Shown piece by piece: positions 1 through 8,451 of a stretch of 31,591 nucleotides of DNA (the first letter of the stretch is position 1; the number at the start of each line of letters is the position of its first letter). Made by a program: the position numbers and the translations under genes. Source of the stretch: Bacteroidia bacterium (GTDB lineage Bacteria; Bacteroidota; Bacteroidia; Bacteroidales; Azobacteroidaceae); assembly GCA_025999935.1 (NCBI GenBank), contig BNXY01000033.1, positions 1 through 31,591 on the forward strand, given 5' to 3'. The notes under the pieces were generated by a model. It did no database searches. It worked only from the letters and a program-made list of their open reading frames with translations, and was not told the origin of the DNA.

Positions 1-18
1 TTCAACTCAAAACAGACA

Positions 19-129
<111 letters not shown>

Positions 130-137
130 TTTTTCAG

Positions 138-174
138 AAACCTGTCAGGTCTTTAAGTCCTGACAGGTTTTTTT
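138..174 (+). terminator. Rho-independent terminator of the rRNA operon
   Basis: A 12-bp perfect stem (AAACCTGTCAGG with CCTGACAGGTTT) encloses a 9-nt loop and is followed by a run of seven T. It sits about 10 nt after the 5S gene and ends the rRNA transcript. Confidence 0.93.
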
Positions 175-535
175 CGTTTAAGCCGCTTCTCCATACATAA
201 AGCGCAGGGAAATCAATTCGCCGCGCTTCATAAACTACTTTTTAGTAAGACTAAAAATGGGTTAAGGTTTGGTCAAAAAGTTAAGGTCAAAATTAATGAG
301 TTATGTTGTTTGCTAAAACTAAACCATGATGCAAAGTAAATGCATATCGCCAAATATTTGGGTTAAGAGAATGTTATTTTTACGTTAAGATTTTCTTAAC
401 ATAGAAATGATTGATTTTTTCAAACAGTTAAACATTTTTTTTGAATATAGGGAATTAAATATTACTTTTACAGTTTTATTATTCAATAGTTGTCATTAAT
501 CGCAATTCGAATAATTTTAATTATAAATATAACTG
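175..535. other. AT-rich intergenic region with GTTAAG motifs
   Basis: No gene is visible in these 361 bases. GTTAAG occurs four times (near 259, 281, 362 and 384). The last copy is part of a palindrome, GTTAAGA-N3-TCTTAAC at 384-400, which could be an operator. A weak promoter lies near the downstream end. Confidence 0.6.
490..519 (+). promoter_or_regulatory. Possible promoter of the permease gene
   Basis: TTG at 490-492 and TAATTTTA at 512-519 are 19 nt apart. This fits the Bacteroidota TTG/TAnnTTTG pattern except for the final G. It would leave a very short leader before the ATG at 536, so it is only a weak call. Confidence 0.35.
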
Positions 536-1987
536 ATGAAACAAGATTTATTCAGAAAGAAAAGCATTTCTGCTATGATAAAGGAGTCGGGAGATTCCGG
601 CGGTGGGTTAAAACGGACACTCTCTGCCACTAATTTAGTCACATTAGGTATTGGGGCTATTGTGGGAACAGGTATTTTTGTTGTTACCGGTCAAGCGGCA
701 GCTCAATATGCGGGTCCGGCATTGACGATTTCGTTTCTTATTTCTGCCTTTGGGTGCGTGTTGGCCGGATTGTGCTACGCCGAATTTTCCGCTATGATAC
801 CTGTTTCGGGTAGCGTGTATTCTTACAGCTACGCCACGATAGGCGAACTTCTTGCATGGTTTATCGGTTGGGACTTGATACTCGAATATCTTTTTGCCGT
901 TTCGAGTGTGGCGGTCGGTTGGTCGGGATATATGTGCAACTTATTGAGCGGTTGGGGCTTGGAACTTCCTCCGCATCTCATTCAATCGACTTTCGAGCAC
1001 ATGGCGGGAGAAGGTTGGGTGTTTACGGGCAGCATCATCAATTTTCCCGCCGTGTTTATCATCGCCATTGTGTCGTCGCTGTTGCTGGCCGGCGTTAAGC
1101 AATCGACTTTGATTAATACCATTATTGTGGTGGTTAAAGTCACTGTTATTCTGCTGTTTATTGGTTTCGGATTGTCGTATATCGACACAAGCAACTATCA
1201 TCCGTATATTCCTGAAAATACAGGTTCGTTTGGCGATTTTGGCTGGAGCGGTATTTTGCGGGCTACGGCGGTGGTGTTTTACGCTTATCTCGGATTTGAT
1301 GCGCTTTCAACGGCGGCGCAGGAAACTAAAAATCCGCAACGCGATATGCCGAAAGGTATTTTGATTTCGCTGCTGATATGTGCAGTGTTGTATATCGCCG
1401 TAACGACCGTTCTCACGGGTATGGTCAATTACACGGAATTGGATGTGGATGCGCCTATTGCACTGGCTATCGACCGGGCGGGAAAAGGCTTGCATTGGTT
1501 AAGTCCGTTTATTAAATTAGGCGCTATTGCAGGCATCAGTTCCGTGATTTTGGTGATGACGTTTGGGCTGTCGCGCATTTACTATGCTATTGGTCATGAC
1601 GGTTTGTTGCCCCGAATGTTTTCCAAAGTAAACCTGAAAACGGGCGTACCGCAAAACGCTACTCTTTTTGCCGGCATCGGTTGTGGCTTGGTAGCCGGAC
1701 TTTTTCCCCTGCATGTTTTGGTAGAAATGGTGTCTATCGGCACGCTGATGGCATTTGCCATTGTTTGCCTCTCCGTGATTGTACTCCGTAAAACCCAGCC
1801 GGATTTGAAACGCCCCTTCCGTGTGCCTTGGGTGCCGATTATTCCGTTGCTCGGTGCAGGTATTTGCATTATGCAAATGGTTTCATTGCCGTGGAGTACT
1901 TGGATGCGACTGATTATCTGGACGGTAGTTGGATTGGCGATTTATTTCTTGTATGGTAGAAAACGCAGTCGATTGAATGAAAAATAA
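536..1987 (+). CDS. APC-family amino acid permease
   Basis: Predicted inner-membrane amino acid transporter of the amino acid-polyamine-organocation superfamily, closest by eye to the cationic amino acid transporter/YfnA group. The first helix carries the family signature with IGAIVGTGIF near residues 39-48 and a G-rich substrate loop. About twelve hydrophobic segments follow, and the protein ends in a short basic tail (GRKRSRLNEK). Length of 483 aa is normal for the family. A second ATG at codon 14 is possible, but the first is accepted because the cytoplasmic N-terminus is usually 30-40 residues. It stands alone between the rRNA operon and the helicase gene. The substrate cannot be read from the sequence. 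Confidence 0.9.
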   Translation: MKQDLFRKKSISAMIKESGDSGGGLKRTLSATNLVTLGIGAIVGTGIFVVTGQAAAQYAGPALTISFLISAFGCVLAGLCYAEFSAMIPVSGSVYSYSYATIGELLAWFIGWDLILEYLFAVSSVAVGWSGYMCNLLSGWGLELPPHLIQSTFEHMAGEGWVFTGSIINFPAVFIIAIVSSLLLAGVKQSTLINTIIVVVKVTVILLFIGFGLSYIDTSNYHPYIPENTGSFGDFGWSGILRATAVVFYAYLGFDALSTAAQETKNPQRDMPKGILISLLICAVLYIAVTTVLTGMVNYTELDVDAPIALAIDRAGKGLHWLSPFIKLGAIAGISSVILVMTFGLSRIYYAIGHDGLLPRMFSKVNLKTGVPQNATLFAGIGCGLVAGLFPLHVLVEMVSIGTLMAFAIVCLSVIVLRKTQPDLKRPFRVPWVPIIPLLGAGICIMQMVSLPWSTWMRLIIWTVVGLAIYFLYGRKRSRLNEK

Positions 1988-2165
1988 GAAATTCGATATC
2001 GAGACGTTTAATAAAAACAGTTTGGAATTGTAGTAAGAATAAGAAAAAAGAGGATTGCTTATCAAGTTCACTTCCGGCGACAAATCAGAATTTGCGAATT
2101 TTGGCGCAACTGTTTTTGACTTGAATTGATTATTAATAAATTACAAAACTATACAAAAAAATACC

Positions 2166-2173
2166 TATCTTTG
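2166..2173 (+). promoter_or_regulatory. Promoter -7 box of the helicase gene
   Basis: TATCTTTG matches the Bacteroidota TAnnTTTG box and lies 31 nt before the helicase ATG. The expected -33 TTG is not clear (TTAC at 2141). The preceding 1988-2165 is AT-rich and shows no gene or good terminator. Confidence 0.7.
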
Positions 2174-2204
2174 TAGCTTGAAAAATATTTAGAAATACAG
2201 TCTC

Positions 2205-3485
2205 ATGAACTTTGATGAACTACCTTTGTGCGATGCCGTGCTTGACGCAGTGTATGCAATGAATTTTGACGAGGTAACGCCCATACAAGAGAAAACGATT
2301 CCGCTACTGTTGCAAAAGCGCGATATTATTGCTTGTGCACAAACCGGTACCGGAAAAACAGCTGCTTTTATCCTGCCGCTATTGCATAATCTGCAAACTA
2401 CGCCGCACAGCAGCGATAAAATTAATGCCCTGATCATGGCGCCTACGCGCGAATTGGCACAGCAAATCGACCAACAAATGGAGGGTTTTTCGTATTTCAC
2501 TCCTTTTTCATCGGTGGCAGTGTATGGAGGCAACGACGGCGCCGGCTGGGAGGTGCAAAAACGGGGTTTGACTATGGGCGCCGAGGTCGTGATTGCTACG
2601 CCTGGCAGACTGCTTTCGCATATTAATTTGTACGAGATTGATTTTTCGGATGTGCAATATTTTATTTTAGATGAAGCCGACCGTATGCTCGATATGGGAT
2701 TTTTCGACGACATCATGCTGATTGCTAAGAAATTGCCCAAAGATCGTCAAACCATACTCTTTTCGGCTACTATGCCGCCCAAAATTCGAACATTGGCAAA
2801 GACTTTGCTCAATAATCCGGCAGAAGTAAAAATTGCCGTATCGCGACCGCCCGAAAGCATCAAACAAAGTTGTTATATCTGTCATGAAAATCAGAAAGCG
2901 GCCATTATTCGAAACCTGTTTACCCATCAAGAACCTAATAAAGTGTTGGTTTTTTCCGGTTCCAAACTCAAAGTAAAGGAAATAGCCAAAACGTTCAAGA
3001 CAATGGGTCTAAAAGCCGATGCCATGCACTCCGATTTGGAACAAGCCGACCGCGACCGCGTGATGCACGAATTTAGAAACAACCGGGTCAATATTTTGGT
3101 GGCAACCGATATTGTGTCGCGCGGAATTGATATTGACGATATCACAATGGTAATCAATTTTGATGTTCCGCGTGAAGTAGAAGATTATGTGCATCGAATC
3201 GGACGTACGGCACGCGCCAAGGCCGAAGGTATGTCAATAACGCTCGTGTCGGAAAAGGAAATGTATAAGTTTAAGAAAATAGAAAAATTTCTGGGCAAAT
3301 CCATTGAGAAAACGCCAATCCCGCCGGATTTAGGTAATGCGCCAACCTACAACCCGAAAGAATATCAGGATACACGTCCACATCGAAATTTTGGCAGAAA
3401 ACCAACTAACAACAGCTACAAAAAAACAACCAATAACAGCCAAGGAAGCAAAAAAATCTTAGTTAAGAAAAAAAATGTTGAATAA
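2205..3485 (+). CDS. DEAD-box ATP-dependent RNA helicase (RhlE-like)
   Basis: Unwinds RNA duplexes using ATP, in ribosome assembly, mRNA turnover or cold adaptation. All superfamily 2 motifs are present in order: Q motif (VTPIQ, 24-28), motif I AQTGTGKT (45-52), PTREL (80-84), TPGR (132-135), DEAD (156-159), SAT (187-189), the ATDIVSRGIDI region (300-310) and HRIGRTAR (330-337). From about residue 385 the protein becomes a basic, Asn/Lys-rich tail, typical of RNA-binding extensions in RhlE-type helicases. Its stop lies 21 nt before the next gene's ATG, so the two may be cotranscribed. The family is certain; assignment to a particular paralogue is not. Confidence 0.95.
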   Translation: MNFDELPLCDAVLDAVYAMNFDEVTPIQEKTIPLLLQKRDIIACAQTGTGKTAAFILPLLHNLQTTPHSSDKINALIMAPTRELAQQIDQQMEGFSYFTPFSSVAVYGGNDGAGWEVQKRGLTMGAEVVIATPGRLLSHINLYEIDFSDVQYFILDEADRMLDMGFFDDIMLIAKKLPKDRQTILFSATMPPKIRTLAKTLLNNPAEVKIAVSRPPESIKQSCYICHENQKAAIIRNLFTHQEPNKVLVFSGSKLKVKEIAKTFKTMGLKADAMHSDLEQADRDRVMHEFRNNRVNILVATDIVSRGIDIDDITMVINFDVPREVEDYVHRIGRTARAKAEGMSITLVSEKEMYKFKKIEKFLGKSIEKTPIPPDLGNAPTYNPKEYQDTRPHRNFGRKPTNNSYKKTTNNSQGSKKILVKKKNVE

Positions 3486-3506
3486 TTGCTTTTTAAATAT
3501 GAGAAT

Positions 3507-4685
3507 ATGAAAAAAATAAATCTATTTATCCTTGCAATTTTCTATTTGTTTTTAGCATCGTGCAATTCAAAAACAGAAAAATTAAACCGGCAAGCCGACG
3601 AAGCGGTGAATACTGTTTTAGAAAAGTACAATTATGTAGGACTTGCAGTAGCCGTAGTGAGCGACAATAAACTCGTGTATTCCAATGAATTTGGGTTGAG
3701 GAATATCGAAAATCAGGAAAAAATCAAAAAAGACGACCTGTTTCGCATAGCTTCGATTTCAAAAACATTTACCTCGTCGGCAATCATGCAATTGTGCGAG
3801 CAGGGAAAATTCGCCCTTGACGATGACATTATCGATGCACTTGGTTACAACGTTCGCAATCCCCGGTTTCCGGATGCAAAAATCACATACAGAATGTTGC
3901 TTTCGCACACATCCGGTTTGAGTGATGCCGAAGGATATTTTAACTACGACATTCTGAAACCCGAAATTAATCCGAATTATGCAAATGCTTATTGGGATTA
4001 TGCTCCGGGCGATAAATACAATTATTGCAATCTTGGATTTAACCTGCTCGGCGCACTTATCGAAATTCATTCGGAGCTGAGATACGACGTTTATATTCGC
4101 CAAAATATTTTGCTTCCGCTTGGAATTACCGATGCCGGATTTAATGTTGACTCGTTGGATAACAACAAGTTTGTAAGCATTTACGAACGTCGGGATTCGG
4201 TTTGGGTAGAGTCAAAAGATGCTTACAAAAGCCGTGCCGCAGAAATGGAAAATTATACGCTCGGAAAAAATGCAGTGCTGTTTTCGCCAACAGGAGGTAT
4301 GAAAATATCGGCGCTAAACCTTGCAAAATGGATGTTGTGCAGAATGAATTACGGCACGCTCAACGGCATAAAAATAATAAGCGAAGAATCTTCTAAATTG
4401 ATGTTTACACCGGTGGAACCTACAGATGGCAAAAGTTCGTATGGTCTGGGAATTATGGTGTCAAAAAATATGGTTGCAGGCGACACTCTCATTGGACATA
4501 CGGGTGGCGCTTACGGACTGTTGAGCGCCATGTTTTTCGATCCGGAAAAGAAATTCGGCATTGTGATGATAACAAATGGCTCATCTCCCAAAAAAGGCGA
4601 AAATGAGATATTGTCGGATGTTGTAACTGCAATGTATAATGTGTTTTATGCAAAAAAATATAGGAGTAAAATAAATGCCTATTGA
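3507..4685 (+). CDS. Beta-lactamase-like serine hydrolase, lipoprotein
   Basis: Penicillin-binding-protein-like hydrolase of the class C beta-lactamase/MEROPS S12 fold. The three active-site motifs are visible: SxxK (S83-I-S-K86), YxN (Y173-C-N175) and HTGG (331-334), the equivalent of KTG. The N-terminus is a lipoprotein signal with lipobox LASC, giving an acylated Cys19, so it should be anchored in the cell envelope. The start is placed at the ATG at 3507 because it begins the signal peptide; an in-frame TTG at 3486 would add seven residues. Length is 392 aa. The substrate is unknown: peptide, ester or beta-lactam are all possible, and resistance should not be assumed. Confidence 0.88.
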   Translation: MKKINLFILAIFYLFLASCNSKTEKLNRQADEAVNTVLEKYNYVGLAVAVVSDNKLVYSNEFGLRNIENQEKIKKDDLFRIASISKTFTSSAIMQLCEQGKFALDDDIIDALGYNVRNPRFPDAKITYRMLLSHTSGLSDAEGYFNYDILKPEINPNYANAYWDYAPGDKYNYCNLGFNLLGALIEIHSELRYDVYIRQNILLPLGITDAGFNVDSLDNNKFVSIYERRDSVWVESKDAYKSRAAEMENYTLGKNAVLFSPTGGMKISALNLAKWMLCRMNYGTLNGIKIISEESSKLMFTPVEPTDGKSSYGLGIMVSKNMVAGDTLIGHTGGAYGLLSAMFFDPEKKFGIVMITNGSSPKKGENEILSDVVTAMYNVFYAKKYRSKINAY

Positions 4686-4890
4686 AGATAACTTTATACT
4701 TATATGCCACTAAAAAACGAACTGATTTTCTTAAAAATGATTATCTTAGCAAAGAATTTCCAATTGAAAGGGCACATATTGAATCCTACTCCGGATTACA
4801 TCCGGGGTTACCCAAATTTAACGCCATTTTTTGGAAAACAAGAAAAATATTGGTAACTCTCAGGTAAAGCATCTATTTCCGTATCTGCAT
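4686..4890. other. Intergenic region without a convincing gene
   Basis: An open frame of 61 codons (4682-4867) overlaps the previous stop codon, but it has no recognisable motif and no start signal. I treat the stretch as non-coding, perhaps old gene remains. Confidence 0.5.
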
Positions 4891-4921
4891 TTGATTTTCT
4901 CGAAATATTCCCGTACATTTG
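4891..4921 (+). promoter_or_regulatory. Promoter of the parC operon
   Basis: TTG at 4891-4893, exactly 20 nt, then TACATTTG at 4914-4921: a full match to the Bacteroidota promoter. Transcription should start near 4928. That rules out the upstream TTG (4929) as start codon and supports the ATG at 4944. Confidence 0.85.
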
Positions 4922-4943
4922 CAGTTTATTGCAAATTTATTTG

Positions 4944-7619
4944 ATGAAACCCGATTATCTTGAAGAAAATATAGAAGACGACGAAGTCGCCAAAGGGCAC
5001 TCCGACTATAAAGTCCCGGTAAACATAGACGGGGCGCGGCATGTGCTTTCCGGTATGTACCAGAACTGGTTTTTGGATTACGCATCTTACGTTATCCTTG
5101 ACCGAGCGGTTCCCCATATCAACGATGGTCTGAAACCTGTGCAGCGCCGTATCTTGCACGCTATGAAGCGAAAAGACGACGGACGTTACAATAAAGTAGC
5201 AAACATTGTCGGCGAAACCATGCAGTTTCACCCCCATGGCGACCAATCTATCGGAGGCGCTTTGGTGCAGTTGGGACAGAAAGATTTACTGATTGACTGC
5301 CAAGGAAACTGGGGAAATATCCTAACCGGCGACGGTGCAGCGGCTTCTCGTTACATCGAGGCGAGACTTTCAAAATTCGCCCTCGAAGTCGTTTTTAATC
5401 CGAAAACAACCGACTGGAAACTTTCATACGACGGTCGAAACAAAGAACCGATTACTCTTCCGGTAAAATTCCCTTTACTGCTGATGCAAGGCGTGGAGGG
5501 TATCGCCGTCGGGCTTTCCGCTAAAGTGTTGCCGCACAATTTCAATGAACTGCTGGATGCTTCCGTCGCTTATCTTCGTGGAGAATCTTTTATTTTGTAC
5601 CCCGATTTTCAAACCGGCGGATACGTTGATGTTTCCCGTTACAACGATGGCGAACGCGGCGGCTCGGTAAAAGTGCGCGCCAAAATTAATAAAGTGGACA
5701 ATAAAACCTTATCTGTCAAGGAAGTACCTTTCGGACGAACCACTTCCACGCTTACCGAATCCATCCTGAAAGCCAACGAAAAAGGCAAAATAAAAATCCG
5801 CAAAGTTGATGATATGACCGCCAAAAATGCGGAAATCGTTATTCATCTGGCGCCGGGCGTTTCGTCCGATAAAACCATTGACGCGCTTTATGCTTTTACG
5901 GATTGCGAGATAAGCATTTCGCCCAACTGCTGTGTTATTGAGGACGATAAACCCCATTTCATGAATGTTTCGGATGTGCTGAAACATGTGACGGATAATA
6001 CTTTGCGTCTCCTGAAATTGGAATTGGAAATCCAACGAAGCGAATTGTTGGAAAGTCTGCATTTTGCTTCCTTAGAGAAAATTTTTATCGAAGAACGCAT
6101 CTACAAAGACAAAGAATTTGAAAATGCGAAAGATATGGATGCCGCTCTGGCGCATATTTTGAAACGGTTGAACGATTATTTTAACGCTCAGAAGAAAGAA
6201 ATTCTTCTCCGCGAAATTACCCACGACGACCTGTTGCGTTTGATGGAAATAAAAATGGGACGCATCCTCAAATTCAACAAAGACAAAGCGGACAATTTGA
6301 TTGCTTCCTACAAATCTCAAATAGAGGAAATTGACCGGCATATTCAAAATATTGTCGAATATACCATCGACTGGTTTAATAAGTTGAAGGAGAAATACGG
6401 AAAGGATTATCCCCGCAAAACGGAAATTCGCGGTTTCGACACCATCGTTGCGGCTAAAGTAGTGGAAGCCAACGAAAAACTCTATATCAACCGCGAAGAA
6501 GGTTTTATCGGTTACGGCTTGAAAAAGGACGAATATGTCTGCAACTGTTCCGACATCGACGATATTATTATTTTCTACAAAGACGGAAAATACAAGATTG
6601 TCAAAATCAGCGAGAAAATGTTTGTGGGAAAGAATGTGCTGTTCCTTAACGTGTTCAAACGGAGCGACAACCGCACCATTTACAACGTGATTTACCGGGA
6701 AGGAAAAGTCAATGGCGTCAATTATATCAAACGTTTTCCGGTTACGGGTATTACGCGCGACAAAGAATACGACTTGACCACAGGCAAAGCGGGAAGCCGT
6801 ATCCTTTATTTCTCGGCCAATCCGAATGGGGAAGCCGAAACTGTGAAAATTATCCTGAAACCCAAACCTCGCCAGAAACTGCTGGTTTTTGATAAAAATT
6901 TCAGCGAAGTACAAATCAAAGGACGCGGCGCCCGGGGAATTACCCTGACGAAAGCGGAAATTCACAAGATTTCGCTGAAACAGAAAGGCGGTTCCACCCT
7001 CGGCGGTCGGCAAGTATGGTTTGACCCAGACGTGTTACGGGTAAATTACGATGGAAGAGGCAATTATCTGGGCGAATTTTTTGCCGACGATTTAATCTTG
7101 GTGGTACAGGAAAACGGCGAATTTTACACAACCAACTTCGATTCGACCAACCATTATCAGGGACAAATTAAAGTCATAGAGAAGTTTAATGCGGAAAAAA
7201 TCTGGTCGGTCGCCTTGTACGACGAAGACCAGCAGGGACATCCGTATATCAAACGATTCCCGTTTGAGGTAAGTAATAAGAACCAGAGCTTTTTGGGCGA
7301 AAACGCCGCATCACGCCTGATTTTGTTGAGCGATACCGTTTATCCGCGTTTTGAAGTAAGCTTCGGCGGAAACGATGCTTTTCGGGAAACTTTAGTCATT
7401 GATGTGGAAGAATTTATCGGCGTTAAAAGTCTAAAAGCCAAAGGAAAACGAGTTGCAACCTACGAAGTGGCAAACATCCGGGAAGTAGAACCGATACGCT
7501 TTCCCGAACCAACAGAAGAAGATTTACCTCAACCGGATATCGACATTGAGCCGGAAGAAGACGATAAACCAATAGGAGAATTATTAGATGAAATCACAGG
7601 ACAACAAAGACTGTTTTAA
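4944..7619 (+). CDS. parC: DNA topoisomerase IV subunit A
   Basis: DNA-cleaving subunit of a type IIA topoisomerase, which with ParE decatenates daughter chromosomes. The winged-helix region holds QRRILHAM (67-74), the quinolone-determining region HPHGDQS (96-102) and the catalytic tyrosine Y137 in ASRYIE. A coiled-coil/tower region follows around 350-470 and a beta-pinwheel-like C-terminal domain from about 500. The gyrase-specific QRRGGKG box is not seen, which favours topoisomerase IV over GyrA. The C-terminal tail is acidic (EPEEDDKP). Length is 891 aa from the ATG at 4944. The start is chosen because the promoter lies just upstream. The 3' end overlaps the next gene by 32 nt, so the operon is translationally packed. 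Residues Q101 and G105 in the quinolone region look unusual (see findings). Confidence 0.93.
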   Translation: MKPDYLEENIEDDEVAKGHSDYKVPVNIDGARHVLSGMYQNWFLDYASYVILDRAVPHINDGLKPVQRRILHAMKRKDDGRYNKVANIVGETMQFHPHGDQSIGGALVQLGQKDLLIDCQGNWGNILTGDGAAASRYIEARLSKFALEVVFNPKTTDWKLSYDGRNKEPITLPVKFPLLLMQGVEGIAVGLSAKVLPHNFNELLDASVAYLRGESFILYPDFQTGGYVDVSRYNDGERGGSVKVRAKINKVDNKTLSVKEVPFGRTTSTLTESILKANEKGKIKIRKVDDMTAKNAEIVIHLAPGVSSDKTIDALYAFTDCEISISPNCCVIEDDKPHFMNVSDVLKHVTDNTLRLLKLELEIQRSELLESLHFASLEKIFIEERIYKDKEFENAKDMDAALAHILKRLNDYFNAQKKEILLREITHDDLLRLMEIKMGRILKFNKDKADNLIASYKSQIEEIDRHIQNIVEYTIDWFNKLKEKYGKDYPRKTEIRGFDTIVAAKVVEANEKLYINREEGFIGYGLKKDEYVCNCSDIDDIIIFYKDGKYKIVKISEKMFVGKNVLFLNVFKRSDNRTIYNVIYREGKVNGVNYIKRFPVTGITRDKEYDLTTGKAGSRILYFSANPNGEAETVKIILKPKPRQKLLVFDKNFSEVQIKGRGARGITLTKAEIHKISLKQKGGSTLGGRQVWFDPDVLRVNYDGRGNYLGEFFADDLILVVQENGEFYTTNFDSTNHYQGQIKVIEKFNAEKIWSVALYDEDQQGHPYIKRFPFEVSNKNQSFLGENAASRLILLSDTVYPRFEVSFGGNDAFRETLVIDVEEFIGVKSLKAKGKRVATYEVANIREVEPIRFPEPTEEDLPQPDIDIEPEEDDKPIGELLDEITGQQRLF

Positions 7620-8451
7620 ATCAAAGTGCGTTGTCATTGCGGGCATGCTGCTTTTGTTTTGCCTCCCTTGCCATTCGCAGGAAACCCCTATCCCGCTGAC
7701 TTACCAGTCAACCCTGTTGGGCTATGGTGTGAACAGCGTTTACGATTCCTATCTTTCTCCGTTGAAATATATGGGTAAAAATGTGGGCTTGTACTACGAA
7801 CAGATGAAAATGACCGGATGGATGGACGGCAACGTTGCGGCGCAACATCTTTTCAACGCAAATTATTCATGGAGTAAAAATAATCCGGAAACCGCTTCCT
7901 ATTACACCGGAATCATCGAATATGATTACGGCTTGTATTACCGCTTCAAACCGACCGAAAAATGGCGAATTTTTGCCGGGACACAAGCAGACGGTTTGTT
8001 GGGATTCGTTTACAATACCCGAAACGGGAATAATCCTGCCACCGGGAAATTCCATCTCAACCTGAATCTGTCGGCGATTGCAGCTTATCAAATCAAGATA
8101 AAATCGCAAGCCCTGCTTTTCAAATACCAATTGGCTGTGCCGGTTGCCGGCGCTATGTATTCTCCGCAATTCGGGCAGTCGTATTACGAAATCGGCATGG
8201 GCGACGATAAGGATTTGGTTCATTTTGCTTCGTTTCACAATTATTTGGCCATGCGGAATAATCTTTCGGTAGAAATTCCGCTGAATCGGATCACTTTCCG
8301 GCTGGCTTACGTCGGTTCGTTTTACGAAACAAAAATTAACGATTTGGAGACGCGCATTCATACCAATACTTTTTGTATAGGCTTTTCCAAAAACTTTTTT
8401 GTAGTTTCGGGCAAACAAAACAAAAAAAATTACCGCAATGTTTTCGAATAA
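7588..8451 (+). CDS. DUF3316-like secreted protein
   Basis: A 287-aa protein that resembles the DUF3316 family of Bacteroidota, recalled from its conserved YDSYLSPLKYMG segment near residues 50-61. Function is unknown. It begins with a basic n-region, a hydrophobic core (VVIAGMLLLFCL) and a likely signal-peptidase site after CHS, so it is exported. The rest is rich in alternating aromatic and polar residues and ends in Phe (KNFF then a basic tail), which suggests a beta-barrel-like envelope protein. The gene overlaps parC by 32 nt and the following peptidase gene by 14 nt. Confidence 0.75.
   Translation: MKSQDNKDCFKSKCVVIAGMLLLFCLPCHSQETPIPLTYQSTLLGYGVNSVYDSYLSPLKYMGKNVGLYYEQMKMTGWMDGNVAAQHLFNANYSWSKNNPETASYYTGIIEYDYGLYYRFKPTEKWRIFAGTQADGLLGFVYNTRNGNNPATGKFHLNLNLSAIAAYQIKIKSQALLFKYQLAVPVAGAMYSPQFGQSYYEIGMGDDKDLVHFASFHNYLAMRNNLSVEIPLNRITFRLAYVGSFYETKINDLETRIHTNTFCIGFSKNFFVVSGKQNKKNYRNVFE

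Noticed and set aside
3507..4685. Beta-lactamase-like gene as an antibiotic-resistance gene
   Set aside because: The S12 motifs are shared by peptidases and esterases, and nothing in the context points to resistance.
4682..4867. A 61-codon open frame between the beta-lactamase-like gene and parC
   Set aside because: It overlaps the previous stop, has no promoter or recognisable motif, and its composition looks non-coding.
6072..7013. Long minus-strand open frame (313 codons) inside parC
   Set aside because: It is an antisense shadow of parC codon bias; no motif, promoter or start signal supports it.
7631..7645. GTCATTGCGGGC in the signal region of the DUF3316-like gene as another copy of the lpdA repeat
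   Set aside because: Only 12 bases match and the other arm of the palindrome is missing, so chance cannot be excluded.
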